A DNA stretch of 64,000 nucleotides from Brevundimonas sp. ASV9 (GTDB lineage Bacteria > Pseudomonadota > Alphaproteobacteria > Caulobacterales > Caulobacteraceae), in contig NZ_JAELUF010000003.1 of the NCBI RefSeq assembly GCF_016429195.1, positions 1 through 64,000 on the forward strand. Direction: 5' to 3'. The position numbers and the translations under genes are program-made. The notes beneath the pieces are model-generated. The model worked only from the letters and a program-made list of their open reading frames with translations, was not told the DNA's origin and ran no database searches. Shown one piece after another: positions 34,709 through 43,060 of the stretch. Position 1 is the first letter of the stretch; each line of letters starts with the position of its first letter.

Positions 34709-35467
34709 TCAGTCGCTCGCGATCCAGTCTGGACCGGACACATAATGCCTGACAGGCAGCCCAGCGATACGGCGGAGCCGATCAACATCGAGCAGCGAAA
34801 TCGTCTGGTCGGACCGTTTGATCAGGTTCAGGCGATCCATTTCGCGGAGGGTTCTGTTCACATGCACCGGCGTGATACCGATCAGGTCGCCGAGATCGCG
34901 TTGGGTCAAGGGCATGTGGAACATGCCGCCCGGCGCATCGCCGCGTTCGAACAATCGATCGAACAGATTGGTCAGCGTGGCGGCGATGCGAACGTTTGCG
35001 GGCGCCTGACCAACCACGGCCAGATTTTCCATCAATGCGACCCGCTCTTTCTGCGCGCTTAGAAAGAGCGAAAGCGCAATCCGTGGGTAGGTCTCGATTG
35101 TCGTCATCAGCCTGGACCTTGATATCGCACGCACCGCGATAGGCGTCATGGCGGTCAAGCAGTCGACCGTTGTCGTCAGGCACAGGCTGGGCGCTCCCAG
35201 GAGATCACCCGGCAGATGGACCTTCACGATCTGCTGCTTGCCAGATGTAAGCACGATAGATGATGCGACCCAGCCCTTGGTCAGCAGATAGAGATGAGAC
35301 GGAACAGCCGCCTCATGACGTAATACATGGTGGCGTGGCCAATGCTGGACCGGCTCGAGAAGCCCGGCCAGCGCTGCACGCTCGCGAGATGACAGAGTGA
35401 CGAATTCCCCCAACCGCCCCAGCGCATCGGATGGCGAATCGATTGGGGGCGGCAGGTCCTCATCCAT
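34709..35467 (-). CDS. Crp/Fnr-family transcription regulator B
   Basis: 252 residues. Sensor beta-roll with HVLRHEAAVPSHLYLLTKGW (about 47-66) and VKVHLPGDLLGAPSL (about 81); C-terminal helix-turn-helix LTQRDLGDLIGITPVHVNRT (about 187-207). No iron-sulfur cysteine pattern. It is convergent with regulator A and divergent from the small protein at 35636. A 12-base motif TAACCCATGTAA sits 35 bases upstream of its start; the same motif is 35 bases upstream of regulator C in the opposite orientation, suggesting autoregulation or cross-regulation. Confidence 0.85.
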   Translation of the reverse strand: MDEDLPPPIDSPSDALGRLGEFVTLSSRERAALAGLLEPVQHWPRHHVLRHEAAVPSHLYLLTKGWVASSIVLTSGKQQIVKVHLPGDLLGAPSLCLTTTVDCLTAMTPIAVRAISRSRLMTTIETYPRIALSLFLSAQKERVALMENLAVVGQAPANVRIAATLTNLFDRLFERGDAPGGMFHMPLTQRDLGDLIGITPVHVNRTLREMDRLNLIKRSDQTISLLDVDRLRRIAGLPVRHYVSGPDWIASD

Positions 35468-35501
35468 GCCCCGCGTTCCCCCAAACCCGGCATGGCTGCA
35501 C

Positions 35502-35513
35502 TAACCCATGTAA
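35502..35513 (+). promoter_or_regulatory. Shared motif upstream of Crp/Fnr B
   Basis: TAACCCATGTAA, followed by AGGG. It lies in the divergent region between regulator B and the 61-residue gene, 35 bases from the regulator start. Its twin is at 37444-37455. Confidence 0.35.
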
Positions 35514-35635
35514 AGGGCTGTCCGACGCGCCTTCGGGGGCATTCCCGACAGGCTAGAAGCCTGTCCAAAATCGGACCTATGAAACCCAGCGGACGCACCA
35601 GGATTGGTTGTCTTTTGATCCGGCGAGAAGGCGAC

Positions 35636-35821
35636 ATGACCCGACATACGCCACACAGGGACAAGATTGATCATACGCGCGGCTTGGCGCAGGGCGGTCT
35701 AGGCGGTCCCGAGGACGAAATACTCGACGCAGGACAGGAGGAGGTCTTCTCCCGCACCGAAGTCGAGCAAGGCGAGACCGAACACCACCGGGGCGAAGAG
35801 ACGCCGGGACTCAGGTCGTGA
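35636..35821 (+). CDS. Small acidic hypothetical protein (61 aa)
   Basis: The ATG at 35636 has GAGAAGG 7 bases upstream. MTRHTPHRDKIDHTRGLAQG is followed by GGPEDEILDAGQEEVFSRTE and a charged tail (EQGETEHHRGEE). Likely disordered and without a membrane segment. Its stop overlaps the GTG of the isochorismatase gene (GTGA), so it is the first gene of a three-gene coupled operon. Function unknown. Confidence 0.6.
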   Translation: MTRHTPHRDKIDHTRGLAQGGLGGPEDEILDAGQEEVFSRTEVEQGETEHHRGEETPGLRS

Positions 35822-36423
35822 CACGAGGCCTGAAGACGCGCATTCCGGAAACAGCGGCGCACCTTTGCATCGACATGCAGCGCATGTTCGTCGAAGGGAC
35901 CGAATGGCATACGCCTTGGGCAGCCAAAACCCTTCCGGCCATCGAAGCGCTATGTTCTGCAAGGCCTGAAAGGCTGTGGTTCACCCGATTCATCCCCGCC
36001 GCAACGCCCGATGAGGCGGGAGGGGCCTGGCGCGACTATTGGCGGCGTTGGTCGACCATGACGAAGAACGCTCTTGATCCGGCGATGTTGGATCTGGCGC
36101 TTCCGCTTCAGCGGTTCGCGCCGCCCGCCCAGATCATCGACAAGACGGTCTATTCCGCCTGGTCAGGCACACGCCTCCACAAGGCGTTCAAAGATCAGGG
36201 TGTCGATACGCTCGTCGTAACGGGGGCGGAAACTGACGTTTGCGTTCTCTCGACCGTGCTCGGAGCCATCGATCTGGGCTATCGCATCGTGGTGGTCAGC
36301 GACGGGGTCTGCAGTTCGGCTGATCAGCCTCACGATCACCTTTTGGCGCTCTACAGCGACCGCTTCAGTCTCCAGGTCGAAACTGCCGAATGCCGAGAGG
36401 TGCTGGAGGCCTGGGTGGCATGA
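35818..36423 (+). CDS. Isochorismatase-family cysteine hydrolase
   Basis: 201 residues from the GTG at 35818. The catalytic triad of the family is visible: Asp in HLCIDMQRMF (about 19), Lys in QIIDKTVYSAW (about 109), Cys in TGAETDVCVLSTVLGAIDLG (about 142). The region around the cis-peptide before the Cys is normal. Family members hydrolyse amides or isochorismate; here the specific substrate cannot be told. It overlaps genes on both sides and may convert a small stress metabolite. No signal peptide. Confidence 0.86.
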   Translation: MTRGLKTRIPETAAHLCIDMQRMFVEGTEWHTPWAAKTLPAIEALCSARPERLWFTRFIPAATPDEAGGAWRDYWRRWSTMTKNALDPAMLDLALPLQRFAPPAQIIDKTVYSAWSGTRLHKAFKDQGVDTLVVTGAETDVCVLSTVLGAIDLGYRIVVVSDGVCSSADQPHDHLLALYSDRFSLQVETAECREVLEAWVA

Positions 36424-36686
36424 CCGTCCATCCTCCCGTTCTGCGCTATCAGATCCGCTACCGTGATGGCGGAGAGCCTGAGACCCTGATCTCAAACGAC
36501 ATGGCTGACGCCATGGCCCAGGCGTCTCAGCGCGCAAAAGCGGTGGGTCAGGCTGTCGCCCTGTGGTGCGATGGTCGGTGGATCGCCGACGTTGATTCAG
36601 CCCCGTCGCTCCTCTCGCCCGACTTGATCGCAAAGCTCGTCCATGCCGGCATCTATGTATTCGGCGCACCGGTCCGAGACCGGTGA
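36420..36686 (+). CDS. Hypothetical protein (88 aa)
   Basis: ATG at 36420 overlaps the isochorismatase stop (ATGA). MTVHPPVLRYQIRYRDGGEP suggests a beta hairpin, followed by a helix (DMADAMAQASQRAKAVGQAV) and ALWCDGRWIADV. No known domain. It ends 9 bases before the stop of the convergent regulator C. Confidence 0.65.
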   Translation: MTVHPPVLRYQIRYRDGGEPETLISNDMADAMAQASQRAKAVGQAVALWCDGRWIADVDSAPSLLSPDLIAKLVHAGIYVFGAPVRDR

Positions 36687-36695
36687 CGAGCTGAC

Positions 36696-37409
36696 CTAGG
36701 CCGCCTCGGCCGCGATGGCTTCGGCGAACGCTGGAGACTGCGGACGATAGTGACAGCAGGCCACGCTCGCGAGAACGGCCTCATCCTTCAAAAGGATTCG
36801 TCCCCGCACGGTGCGTAGGGCGCCGGCGGCGCGAAGGCTCTGACACGCCTGATTGATGCTGGATCGGCGCAGGCTCAGCAACGCTCCGATATTCGATTGT
36901 GACAGAGCGATCTCAAAGCCACCGGTAGCGCGATGAATATCCAGAAGAAAGCTGGCGACGCGAGAGATCGACCCATGCGACATGGCGCACCTCAAACGCG
37001 TCTCCATCGCCTTCAATCGCTTGACGCCGCCTGAAAGCAGAAATTGAACGCCTTCCTCACCCGCCTCCCGGCAGAAAGCCGCAACGGGCGCCCGGTAAAC
37101 CAAGCCGTTCGACAGCCAGAGCCCTGGGCTTCCCCCTGCGATGTCGATCAGATCGCCCGCCGCAGCGACGCCGCAATGGGTTCCTCGTTTCCCGTCATCA
37201 AGAAGAAGACAACCGTCGAGAACGACAGCGATCTCGCCATCCGGACGATAGGGTCCGCCCGACACGACGGGAATGATCTCTCCCAGGCGTAGCGCGCGAC
37301 TGCGACTTTCGAAGGAGAGCGCATCGAACGCCCGCCACAATGAAAGAATTTCCTCGCGCGGCTCTAGACATGGCGAGGTTTCGCCGGACGGTGTCGCAGG
37401 ATCGAGCAT
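36696..37409 (-). CDS. Crp/Fnr-family transcription regulator C
   Basis: 237 residues, the most diverged of the three. Beta-roll region includes IPVVSGGPYRPDGEIAVVLD (about 46-65); the C-terminal winged helix contains IALSQSNIGALLSLRRSSIN (about 177-197), where SLRRSSINQACQSLR is the likely recognition segment. Cysteines are scattered (PCLEP, GCLLL, HCG, FCRE) but not in an Fnr cluster pattern. It lies 43 bases downstream of Mn catalase on the same strand, so it may be co-transcribed or use its own promoter with the shared motif. Confidence 0.8.
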   Translation of the reverse strand: MLDPATPSGETSPCLEPREEILSLWRAFDALSFESRSRALRLGEIIPVVSGGPYRPDGEIAVVLDGCLLLDDGKRGTHCGVAAAGDLIDIAGGSPGLWLSNGLVYRAPVAAFCREAGEEGVQFLLSGGVKRLKAMETRLRCAMSHGSISRVASFLLDIHRATGGFEIALSQSNIGALLSLRRSSINQACQSLRAAGALRTVRGRILLKDEAVLASVACCHYRPQSPAFAEAIAAEAA

Positions 37410-37443
37410 AGACGCATCCTGCGACTTTCCGGGCGTCGCGCAC

Positions 37444-37455
37444 TTACATGGGTTA
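37444..37455 (-). promoter_or_regulatory. Shared motif upstream of Crp/Fnr C
   Basis: On the minus strand TAACCCATGTAA, 35 bases before the regulator C start, overlapping the Mn-catalase stop codon. The twin site at 35502-35513 has the same spacing to regulator B. Confidence 0.35.
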
Positions 37456-38367
37456 ACTGACGCCTTCGTCCTCGATCAGTGCGGTCGTGGTCCCTGCCCC
37501 AGGTCCCGCCCCTAGATCAGCGCCGGTCACAGGATTGCTGTCGGGGTCAGAGGCTGTCCGGGCGGCAAAGGCCTGGACAGCGGCGGCGTCCCGTTCGCCC
37601 AGTGAGACGCTGGCGGAGCCGTCGCCGCCGTCCACGGCGCCCTGCTGTTCACGGTCGTCGATGAATTCCCATTGCTCCCCCTCATTCCAAGGTCCGCGGA
37701 CATCGCCCTCCCCTTGGGACATGTCGTAGTATTTGTCAGCGAAGGCGGGCAGGCCGACCAATTTGCCCGCCGGGAAGTTCGGCTCGATGGCGTAGAGGGC
37801 CTTTTCGAAGGACTTCTGATGCGCCACTTCGCGCGTCATCAGGAAGTTCAACGCGTCCTTCACGCCGGGATCGTCCGTGCAGTTGATCAGACGTTCATAG
37901 ACGATCTTGGCACGGGACTCGGCGGCGATGTTGGAGCGTAGGTCGCAGGCGGGATCGCCGATCGAGTCGATGTAGGCGGCGGTCCACGGGACACCGGCGG
38001 AATTGATCAGGGCAGGCGCGCCGCCATAGAGAATGGAGGTCGTATGGCTCTCACCACCGCTGTTCAGCGAGGCGTAGAGATCGGCCTCCTCCATCGCGGC
38101 TTCAGCCATCTGGCCTTTCACGCCTCGGTTCAGCATCGACACGATCGAGCCAATAACCTCGAGGTGGCTCAACTCTTCCGTGGCGATGTCGAGCAGCATG
38201 TCTTTGCGGCCCGGATCTTCGTCCGCCAAAGCCTGGGTGAAGTAGCGCATGGCGGCGGCGAGCTCGCCCTGCGGCCCTCCGAATTGCTCAAGCATCAGGG
38301 TGGCGAGACCCGGGTTCGGTTCGGACACCCTGACCGTATACATCAGGCGCTTGTTGTGCATGAACAT
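37453..38367 (-). CDS. Manganese catalase
   Basis: 304 residues forming a ferritin-like four-helix bundle with a dimanganese site that destroys hydrogen peroxide. Ligand-bearing helices: GELAAAMRYFTQAL (about 34-47), ATEELSHLEVIGS (about 62-74), AESRAKIVYERL (about 149) and TREVAHQKSFEKAL (about 178). The opening MFMHNKRLMYTVRVSEPNPG is typical. The C-terminal tail after about 235 is polar and repetitive in Asp, Gly and Ala. A GGAAC-N17-GGTT element is upstream, close to the EcfG consensus. Stress-cluster neighbour of hemerythrin and regulator C. Confidence 0.92.
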   Translation of the reverse strand: MFMHNKRLMYTVRVSEPNPGLATLMLEQFGGPQGELAAAMRYFTQALADEDPGRKDMLLDIATEELSHLEVIGSIVSMLNRGVKGQMAEAAMEEADLYASLNSGGESHTTSILYGGAPALINSAGVPWTAAYIDSIGDPACDLRSNIAAESRAKIVYERLINCTDDPGVKDALNFLMTREVAHQKSFEKALYAIEPNFPAGKLVGLPAFADKYYDMSQGEGDVRGPWNEGEQWEFIDDREQQGAVDGGDGSASVSLGERDAAAVQAFAARTASDPDSNPVTGADLGAGPGAGTTTALIEDEGVS

Positions 38368-38396
38368 GGCTGGCTCCTTGGGATTGAAGCCGAGCT

Positions 38397-38422
38397 AACC
38401 GGGCCATTCCGAGTGCTGTTCC
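38397..38422 (-). promoter_or_regulatory. Near-consensus EcfG promoter for Mn catalase
   Basis: Minus strand GGAAC (38422-38418), 17 bases, GGTT (38400-38397). One mismatch in the -10. It starts 30 bases upstream of the catalase ATG. Confidence 0.4.
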
Positions 38423-38546
38423 GAAGGTCGGTTTTCCGACCTTGAAACGTTTTACTCTCGAGCGCGGCCATCGGTTGTGCCCGCTATTGGACAGTCGGAA
38501 CGGACAACTCCGAGCGGCTCTTGAACCTTCTTTCACGGGAGGTTTG

Positions 38547-39083
38547 ATGTCCCTCATCGACAAGGCGCTCGCCGCCGTCACCCCGCAGCCTGACGATCAG
38601 ACGCGCAAGGCGGCGACGGAAAAGGCCCGCGCCGCCTCCCAGGCGGGAGACTGGCTTTCGCTGGTGCTCGATCATCACGACGCCATCCGCGCCGCCTTCG
38701 CCTGCGGCCGAACGGCCAAGACCGCTGTCAAAAGAAACACCGCTCGCGATGCCCTCGCCGTCGTGCTGAACGGCCATGCGTTGGCCGAGGAGCTGGTCCT
38801 CTATCCCGCCCTCGGTCAGGCCGGAGAAAAGATGCACGCGGCCCACGCCTATCTCGAGCAGACGACCACGAAGGCTCAGATGGCGGAGCTTGAAAACATC
38901 GCGCCCTCGAAGCCCGCCTGGCTGGAAAAATGGGCCCACATCGAAGGCGCCGTTCTCACCCATATGTTCGAAGAAGAGAGCGATTGGTTTCTGACCCTGA
39001 AGGCCAAGGGTCACCACCAGGTCCGTCTGGCCTCGCGTTACGCCGAAGAGTTCGAACGCTACGCTGGCGCCCCCCAGTCCTGA
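38547..39083 (+). CDS. Hemerythrin/HHE-domain protein
   Basis: 178 residues from the ATG at 38547 (ACGGGAGG upstream). It carries the HHE metal-binding helices: LVLDHHDAIRAAF (about 36), NGHALAEELVLYPAL (about 74), HAAHAYLEQTTTKAQ (about 96) and GAVLTHMFEEESDWFLTL (about 135). These supply His and Glu ligands for a diiron centre that can bind oxygen or react with nitric oxide or peroxide. Divergent from Mn catalase and followed by an SRPBCC protein; part of the stress cluster. Confidence 0.86.
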   Translation: MSLIDKALAAVTPQPDDQTRKAATEKARAASQAGDWLSLVLDHHDAIRAAFACGRTAKTAVKRNTARDALAVVLNGHALAEELVLYPALGQAGEKMHAAHAYLEQTTTKAQMAELENIAPSKPAWLEKWAHIEGAVLTHMFEEESDWFLTLKAKGHHQVRLASRYAEEFERYAGAPQS

Positions 39084-39125
39084 GCCGCCTGATCCCGACC
39101 GTCCAACATCAAGGAGGCATCAACG

Positions 39126-39689
39126 ATGTCCGCCCCCCTTTCGACAGACGCCGACGTCCAGTCACCAGCATTCCACGACGACTATGTGGAAGGCGCCTAC
39201 GACTCCACCAGCATCCAGGCCGTCATGATCAACCAGCCTCGTCAACGGCTTTATGACTACTGGCGCGACTTCCGAAACCTGCCCAGTTTCATGGAGAATG
39301 TGAGGTCGGTGGATCTTCTGGACGACCTCCGATCAAGTTGGAGCGTTGCAGGTCCGGCCGGTGCGGAGATCGAGCTTGTCAGCGAGATCACCGAAGATCG
39401 TCCCGGCGAATACATCGCCTGGCGGTCGACCGAGGACAGCGATGTCGATCACGAGGGCTGGATCGCGTTTCGCGACAACGCCTTCGGCCGCGGAACCGAG
39501 GTGCGTGTCCTGATCAGCTACGACCCGCCGGCGGGCGCCGTCGGCAAACTGGTCGCCAAGGTGATGCAGCGCGAGCCCCGGGTCCAGGCCCGGCGCGAGC
39601 TGCGACGTTTCAAACAGCTGATGGAAACGGGCGAAATCTCGACGTCCAAAGCTCCCGACGCGGCGCCGCGCGCCGACCGTCATTTCTGA
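39126..39689 (+). CDS. SRPBCC (START-like) family protein
   Basis: 187 residues. The central part, [20 protein letters not shown] and [15 protein letters not shown] (about 35-70), is the start of the polyketide-cyclase-like helix-grip fold, with [20 protein letters not shown] (about 82) and [17 protein letters not shown] as later strands and helix. These proteins bind hydrophobic ligands in a cavity. AAGGAGG is present before the ATG. It is followed 17 bases later by the Zn-dehydrogenase gene, so they are probably one operon. Confidence 0.84.
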   Translation: MSAPLSTDADVQSPAFHDDYVEGAYDSTSIQAVMINQPRQRLYDYWRDFRNLPSFMENVRSVDLLDDLRSSWSVAGPAGAEIELVSEITEDRPGEYIAWRSTEDSDVDHEGWIAFRDNAFGRGTEVRVLISYDPPAGAVGKLVAKVMQREPRVQARRELRRFKQLMETGEISTSKAPDAAPRADRHF

Positions 39690-39706
39690 TCCCGGAAGGA
39701 ATTCCC

Positions 39707-40885
39707 ATGCGCGCCCTGACTTGGCACGGCAAACACAATGTTCAGGTGGACACGGTCCCCGATCCCCAGATCGTCAATCCCCGCGATGCGATCATCAAGA
39801 TTACGGCGACCGCCATCTGCGGATCGGACCTGCACCTCTACGATAGCGTGATCCCCGGCATGTCCAATGGCGACATCCTCGGCCACGAGTTCATGGGCGA
39901 GGTCGTCGAGATCGGCCGTGGCAACACGAGCCTTCAGGTCGGTCAAAAGGTCGTCGTCCCCTTCGTGATCGCCTGCGGCTCCTGCTTCCATTGCGGCAAG
40001 CAGCAGTTCTCGGCCTGCGACAACTCCAATCCCGCCGACAAGTCCGACGCATCCGAGATCGCCTACGGTTACCCGGCTGCCGGGCTGTTCGGCTATTCGC
40101 ATCTGACCGGCGGCTATGCGGGCGGCCAGGCGGAATATGTCCGCGTCCCCTATTCCGACGTCGGCCCGATCGTGGTGCCGGACGGGATTGAGGATGAGCG
40201 GGTCCTGTTCCTGTCGGACATCTTCCCCACGGGTTGGATGGCGGCCGAAAACGCGGAGATCGAGCCCGGCGACACGGTGGCGATCTGGGGCTGCGGGCCC
40301 GTCGGTCTGTTCGCCATCAAGAGCGCCAGATTGATGGGCGCCGGCCGCATCATCGCCATCGATCATCATCCACGCCGACTGGAGCTCGCCAAGGCGAATG
40401 GCGCGGAAGTCCTCAACTATCATGAGGTCAAGGTTCGCGAAGCCCTGATGGAGATGACCGCCGGCATCGGGCCGGATGCCTGCATCGACGCCGTCGGCAT
40501 GGAGGCGCATGGCTTTTCGCCCGACAACATCATCGATGCGGTGAAGCAAGAAACGAAGCTGGGAACGGATCGCCAACATGTCCTGCGCGAGACGATCATG
40601 GCGTGTCGCAAGGGAGGACGCGTTTCAATCCCCGGCGTGTATGGCGGGATTGGCGACAAGCTGCCGATCGGCGCCCTCATGCAGAAGGGTCTGACGATCA
40701 AGACCGGCCAGACCCATGTGCAGAAATACCTGCCGCAGCTCCTTGAGCTGGTCATGGACGGCAAGATCGACACGACGGATCTGATCAGCCATCGCCTGCC
40801 GCTTGAGCAGGCGCCAGAGGCTTACAAGAACTTCCACGACAATCCGAACGAATGGACGAAGGTGGTGCTGAAGCCGCACGGCTGA
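39707..40885 (+). CDS. Zinc-dependent alcohol dehydrogenase (glutathione-independent FDH-like)
   Basis: 392 residues from the ATG at 39707. Catalytic zinc site: [11 protein letters not shown] (about 37) and [12 protein letters not shown] (about 62). Structural zinc cysteines: [18 protein letters not shown] (about 88-106). NAD-binding Rossmann motif [19 protein letters not shown] (about 190). The family covers glutathione-independent formaldehyde dehydrogenases and related long-chain MDR enzymes; the substrate is uncertain. GGAAGGAA precedes the ATG. Such genes commonly sit in stress clusters with SRPBCC proteins. Confidence 0.9.
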   Translation: MRALTWHGKHNVQVDTVPDPQIVNPRDAIIKITATAICGSDLHLYDSVIPGMSNGDILGHEFMGEVVEIGRGNTSLQVGQKVVVPFVIACGSCFHCGKQQFSACDNSNPADKSDASEIAYGYPAAGLFGYSHLTGGYAGGQAEYVRVPYSDVGPIVVPDGIEDERVLFLSDIFPTGWMAAENAEIEPGDTVAIWGCGPVGLFAIKSARLMGAGRIIAIDHHPRRLELAKANGAEVLNYHEVKVREALMEMTAGIGPDACIDAVGMEAHGFSPDNIIDAVKQETKLGTDRQHVLRETIMACRKGGRVSIPGVYGGIGDKLPIGALMQKGLTIKTGQTHVQKYLPQLLELVMDGKIDTTDLISHRLPLEQAPEAYKNFHDNPNEWTKVVLKPHG

Positions 40886-41107
40886 TCGACGGCCGTCGTT
40901 CGAGCCCTACCGCCATGACACGATGGACAGCCAGACATCCGATCGCACCATAGCGAAGTCCGTGATTGTTTCACGAGGCCTGGCAGGAACAGGACGGGTT
41001 CAGCGAGCCTTTGGGTAAGCCATGACGCTACACCCGCTGCTCGCCGATCGCTTAGAATCCGGTCTCGGCCTGCCCACCTCATCATCCCGCGACGGAAGAG
41101 CATTTTC
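40886..41107. other. Intergenic stretch, no gene seen
   Basis: 222 bases with no supported ORF. A GGAAC occurs near 40984 but with no CGTT at the right distance. Confidence 0.5.
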
Positions 41108-41677
41108 GTGATCGACGCTGAGCAGGTCGTAACGCTTCTCGGCGACTCGCTCACCGCCGGCTATGGCCTCAGGCCGGCCGAAAGCTTGCCGCGCCAACTG
41201 GCGGCGCGATTGGCGAGCGGAACGCCTCCGGTTCGCGTCATCGGCGCGGGCGTGTCCGGCGATACGACAAGGGATGGCTTGCGACGGCTCGATCGGGACG
41301 TGCCGGCGCAAACGGATCTTTGCGTCGTCGCCTTGGGCGCCAACGACATGATGCAGTTGGTCCCGGCCGATTACGTCAGGAATAATCTTCTGTCGATCAT
41401 CGAGAAACTCCAACAGCGCAACATCCCCGTTTTGCTGAGCGGCATGCGGGCGCCGCCCTGGTTTGGCGCCTACGCCTGCGCGTTCGACGCGGTCTACCCC
41501 GAGGTCGCTCGCGCAGCGAGCGTGCCCCTGATGCCCTTCCTGATGGAGGGTGTAGCGTTGCAGCCGGCCTATGTCTTGCCGGACCGGATCCATCCCAACG
41601 CCGCCGGCGTGGGCAAGATGGCCGACACCCTTGCACCCCATGTGCGATCCGCCCTGGCGGCCCTGCGGACGCCGTGA
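41108..41677 (+). CDS. SGNH-family arylesterase / lysophospholipase-like (TesA-like)
   Basis: 189 residues from the GTG at 41108, without a signal peptide although the E. coli homologue is periplasmic. SGNH blocks: LGDSLTAGYGL (Ser about 13), GAGVSGDTT (Gly), ALGANDMMQ (Asn about 80), and the Asp-His pair in LPDRIHPNAAG (about 160). The enzyme hydrolyses esters or thioesters of acyl substrates. It is separated by 4 bases from the exonuclease gene, so it is probably co-transcribed. Confidence 0.87.
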   Translation: MIDAEQVVTLLGDSLTAGYGLRPAESLPRQLAARLASGTPPVRVIGAGVSGDTTRDGLRRLDRDVPAQTDLCVVALGANDMMQLVPADYVRNNLLSIIEKLQQRNIPVLLSGMRAPPWFGAYACAFDAVYPEVARAASVPLMPFLMEGVALQPAYVLPDRIHPNAAGVGKMADTLAPHVRSALAALRTP

Positions 41678-41681
41678 CGGG

Positions 41682-42455
41682 ATGCGGCTGGCCACCTTCA
41701 ACATCAACGGCGTCAATCGTCGCCTGCCCAATCTCCTCGCCTGGCTTGAACAGGCCCAGCCGGACATGGTCTGCCTTCAGGAGCTGAAGGCGACCGACAG
41801 CCAATTTCCGAATGCCGAGATCAAGGCGGCCGGCTACGATGCGGCCTGGGTTGGCGAACAGCGCTGGAACGGCGTCGCAATCCTAAGCCGCATTGGCGAG
41901 CCGGTCGTGACCCGACGCCGGCTGCCCGGCAACGCCACTGATCCCCAGGCCCGTTATATAGAGGCGGCAGTCAATGGCGTGTTGATCGGCTGCCTCTATT
42001 TGCCCAACGGCAATCCCAGGCCCGGGCCCAAGTTCGACTACAAGCTTGCCTGGGCCGACCGGCTGATCGCCCATGCGGGGACCCTCTACGCCACTGCAGC
42101 GCCGGTCGTGCTCGCCGGCGACTACAATGTCGTCCCGACCAACGCCGACATCTACAACACCAGTTCGTGGAAGGCCGACGCCCTGCTTCAGCCCGAGAGC
42201 CGCGCGGCCTTCAAGCGCCTGCTGGACCAGGGCTGGACCGACGCCCTGCGAGAGCGTTTCCCGCACGATCCGCCGCCCTGGACCTTCTGGTCCTATTTCC
42301 GCGAGGCCTGGTGCCGCGACGCCGGTCTGCGGATCGACCATGTGCTGCTCAACGGTCTCGCGGCCGAACGGCTGACCGACGCCGGCGTCGATCGCGCGGT
42401 GCGCGGCGCCGAGGGCGCGAGCGACCACGCGCCGGTCTGGATCGAGCTTGCCTGA
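41682..42455 (+). CDS. xthA: Exodeoxyribonuclease III-family endonuclease
   Basis: 257 residues from the ATG at 41682. EEP-fold motifs: LATFNINGVNRRLPNLLAWL at the start, VCLQELKATDSQFP (catalytic Glu about 34), LYLPNGNP (about 108), LAGDYNVVPTNADIY (about 145), and GLRIDHVLL plus EGASDHAPVW (His about 250). It acts on abasic sites and 3' blocked ends in base-excision repair. It faces alkB-dinB convergently, adding to the DNA-damage cluster. Confidence 0.9.
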   Translation: MRLATFNINGVNRRLPNLLAWLEQAQPDMVCLQELKATDSQFPNAEIKAAGYDAAWVGEQRWNGVAILSRIGEPVVTRRRLPGNATDPQARYIEAAVNGVLIGCLYLPNGNPRPGPKFDYKLAWADRLIAHAGTLYATAAPVVLAGDYNVVPTNADIYNTSSWKADALLQPESRAAFKRLLDQGWTDALRERFPHDPPPWTFWSYFREAWCRDAGLRIDHVLLNGLAAERLTDAGVDRAVRGAEGASDHAPVWIELA

Positions 42456-42499
42456 CCCAGCCGATCCGGACCGCTGGACGTCAGTCGACCCAACAATCG

Positions 42500-43060
42500 T
42501 CAAGCCGTCAGGGTCCGGAAGGTGATGGAATAGCGCAAGGCTGTCATAGGTGTGATAGAATGCTCCCAAGCAGCGCGCGCCTCTCCTGACAGGCGATAGA
42601 CCGAGCCGCTCGCCAGCGCCGCATTTCGACGCAGGAAGCCCGCCCCCTGGCGACGGCGCAGCCGCATCACGCAGGGCGCAAGTAAGGACACGCCCAGGAT
42701 TTCCCCATAGACGGGGCGGTCGCGATGCCAGCCGATGCCGGCGCCCGGCGCATATTCATTGACCAGAACCTGCACAAAGGCCGCGCCGTTCAGATCGAGG
42801 CGGCCCGCCAAGCGCGCCATTAAGGTCGAGAGAAACGCCGGCCAACCCGCGCCATCACCCCCGCAGTCGAAGGCGGCGATCCGGCGATGACCCAGGTAGC
42901 CCAGATGTTCATAGGGTTTGAACGCCAGAGTCTGGAGCGCGGCGACAAGCGCGGCCTGTTCAGGCGCCGACAGGACGCCGGCCCAATAGTCAAAGCCCGC
43001 CACCACGGGCGTGCGCGCGGGTGCATCGTCGAACAGGTCGATTTGCGATAGTTCGGTCAC
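42500..43060 (-). CDS. alkB: AlkB-like 2-oxoglutarate/Fe(II) dioxygenase
   Basis: 186 residues from the GTG at 43060, which overlaps the dinB stop (GTGA); a long frame running back through dinB is a shadow. The iron ligands HxD...H are seen in IGWHRDRPVYGEIL (about 112) and AWEHSITP (about 166), and the 2-oxoglutarate arginine in LRYSITFRTL (about 175). AlkB family members remove methyl groups such as 1-methyladenine from DNA. Translational coupling to dinB links direct reversal of alkylation with translesion synthesis. Confidence 0.86.
   Translation of the reverse strand: MTELSQIDLFDDAPARTPVVAGFDYWAGVLSAPEQAALVAALQTLAFKPYEHLGYLGHRRIAAFDCGGDGAGWPAFLSTLMARLAGRLDLNGAAFVQVLVNEYAPGAGIGWHRDRPVYGEILGVSLLAPCVMRLRRRQGAGFLRRNAALASGSVYRLSGEARAAWEHSITPMTALRYSITFRTLTA

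Noticed and set aside
40984-41010. GGAAC as an EcfG promoter before the arylesterase
   Set aside because: No CGTT at 16-17 bases; the downstream bases read GCCT.
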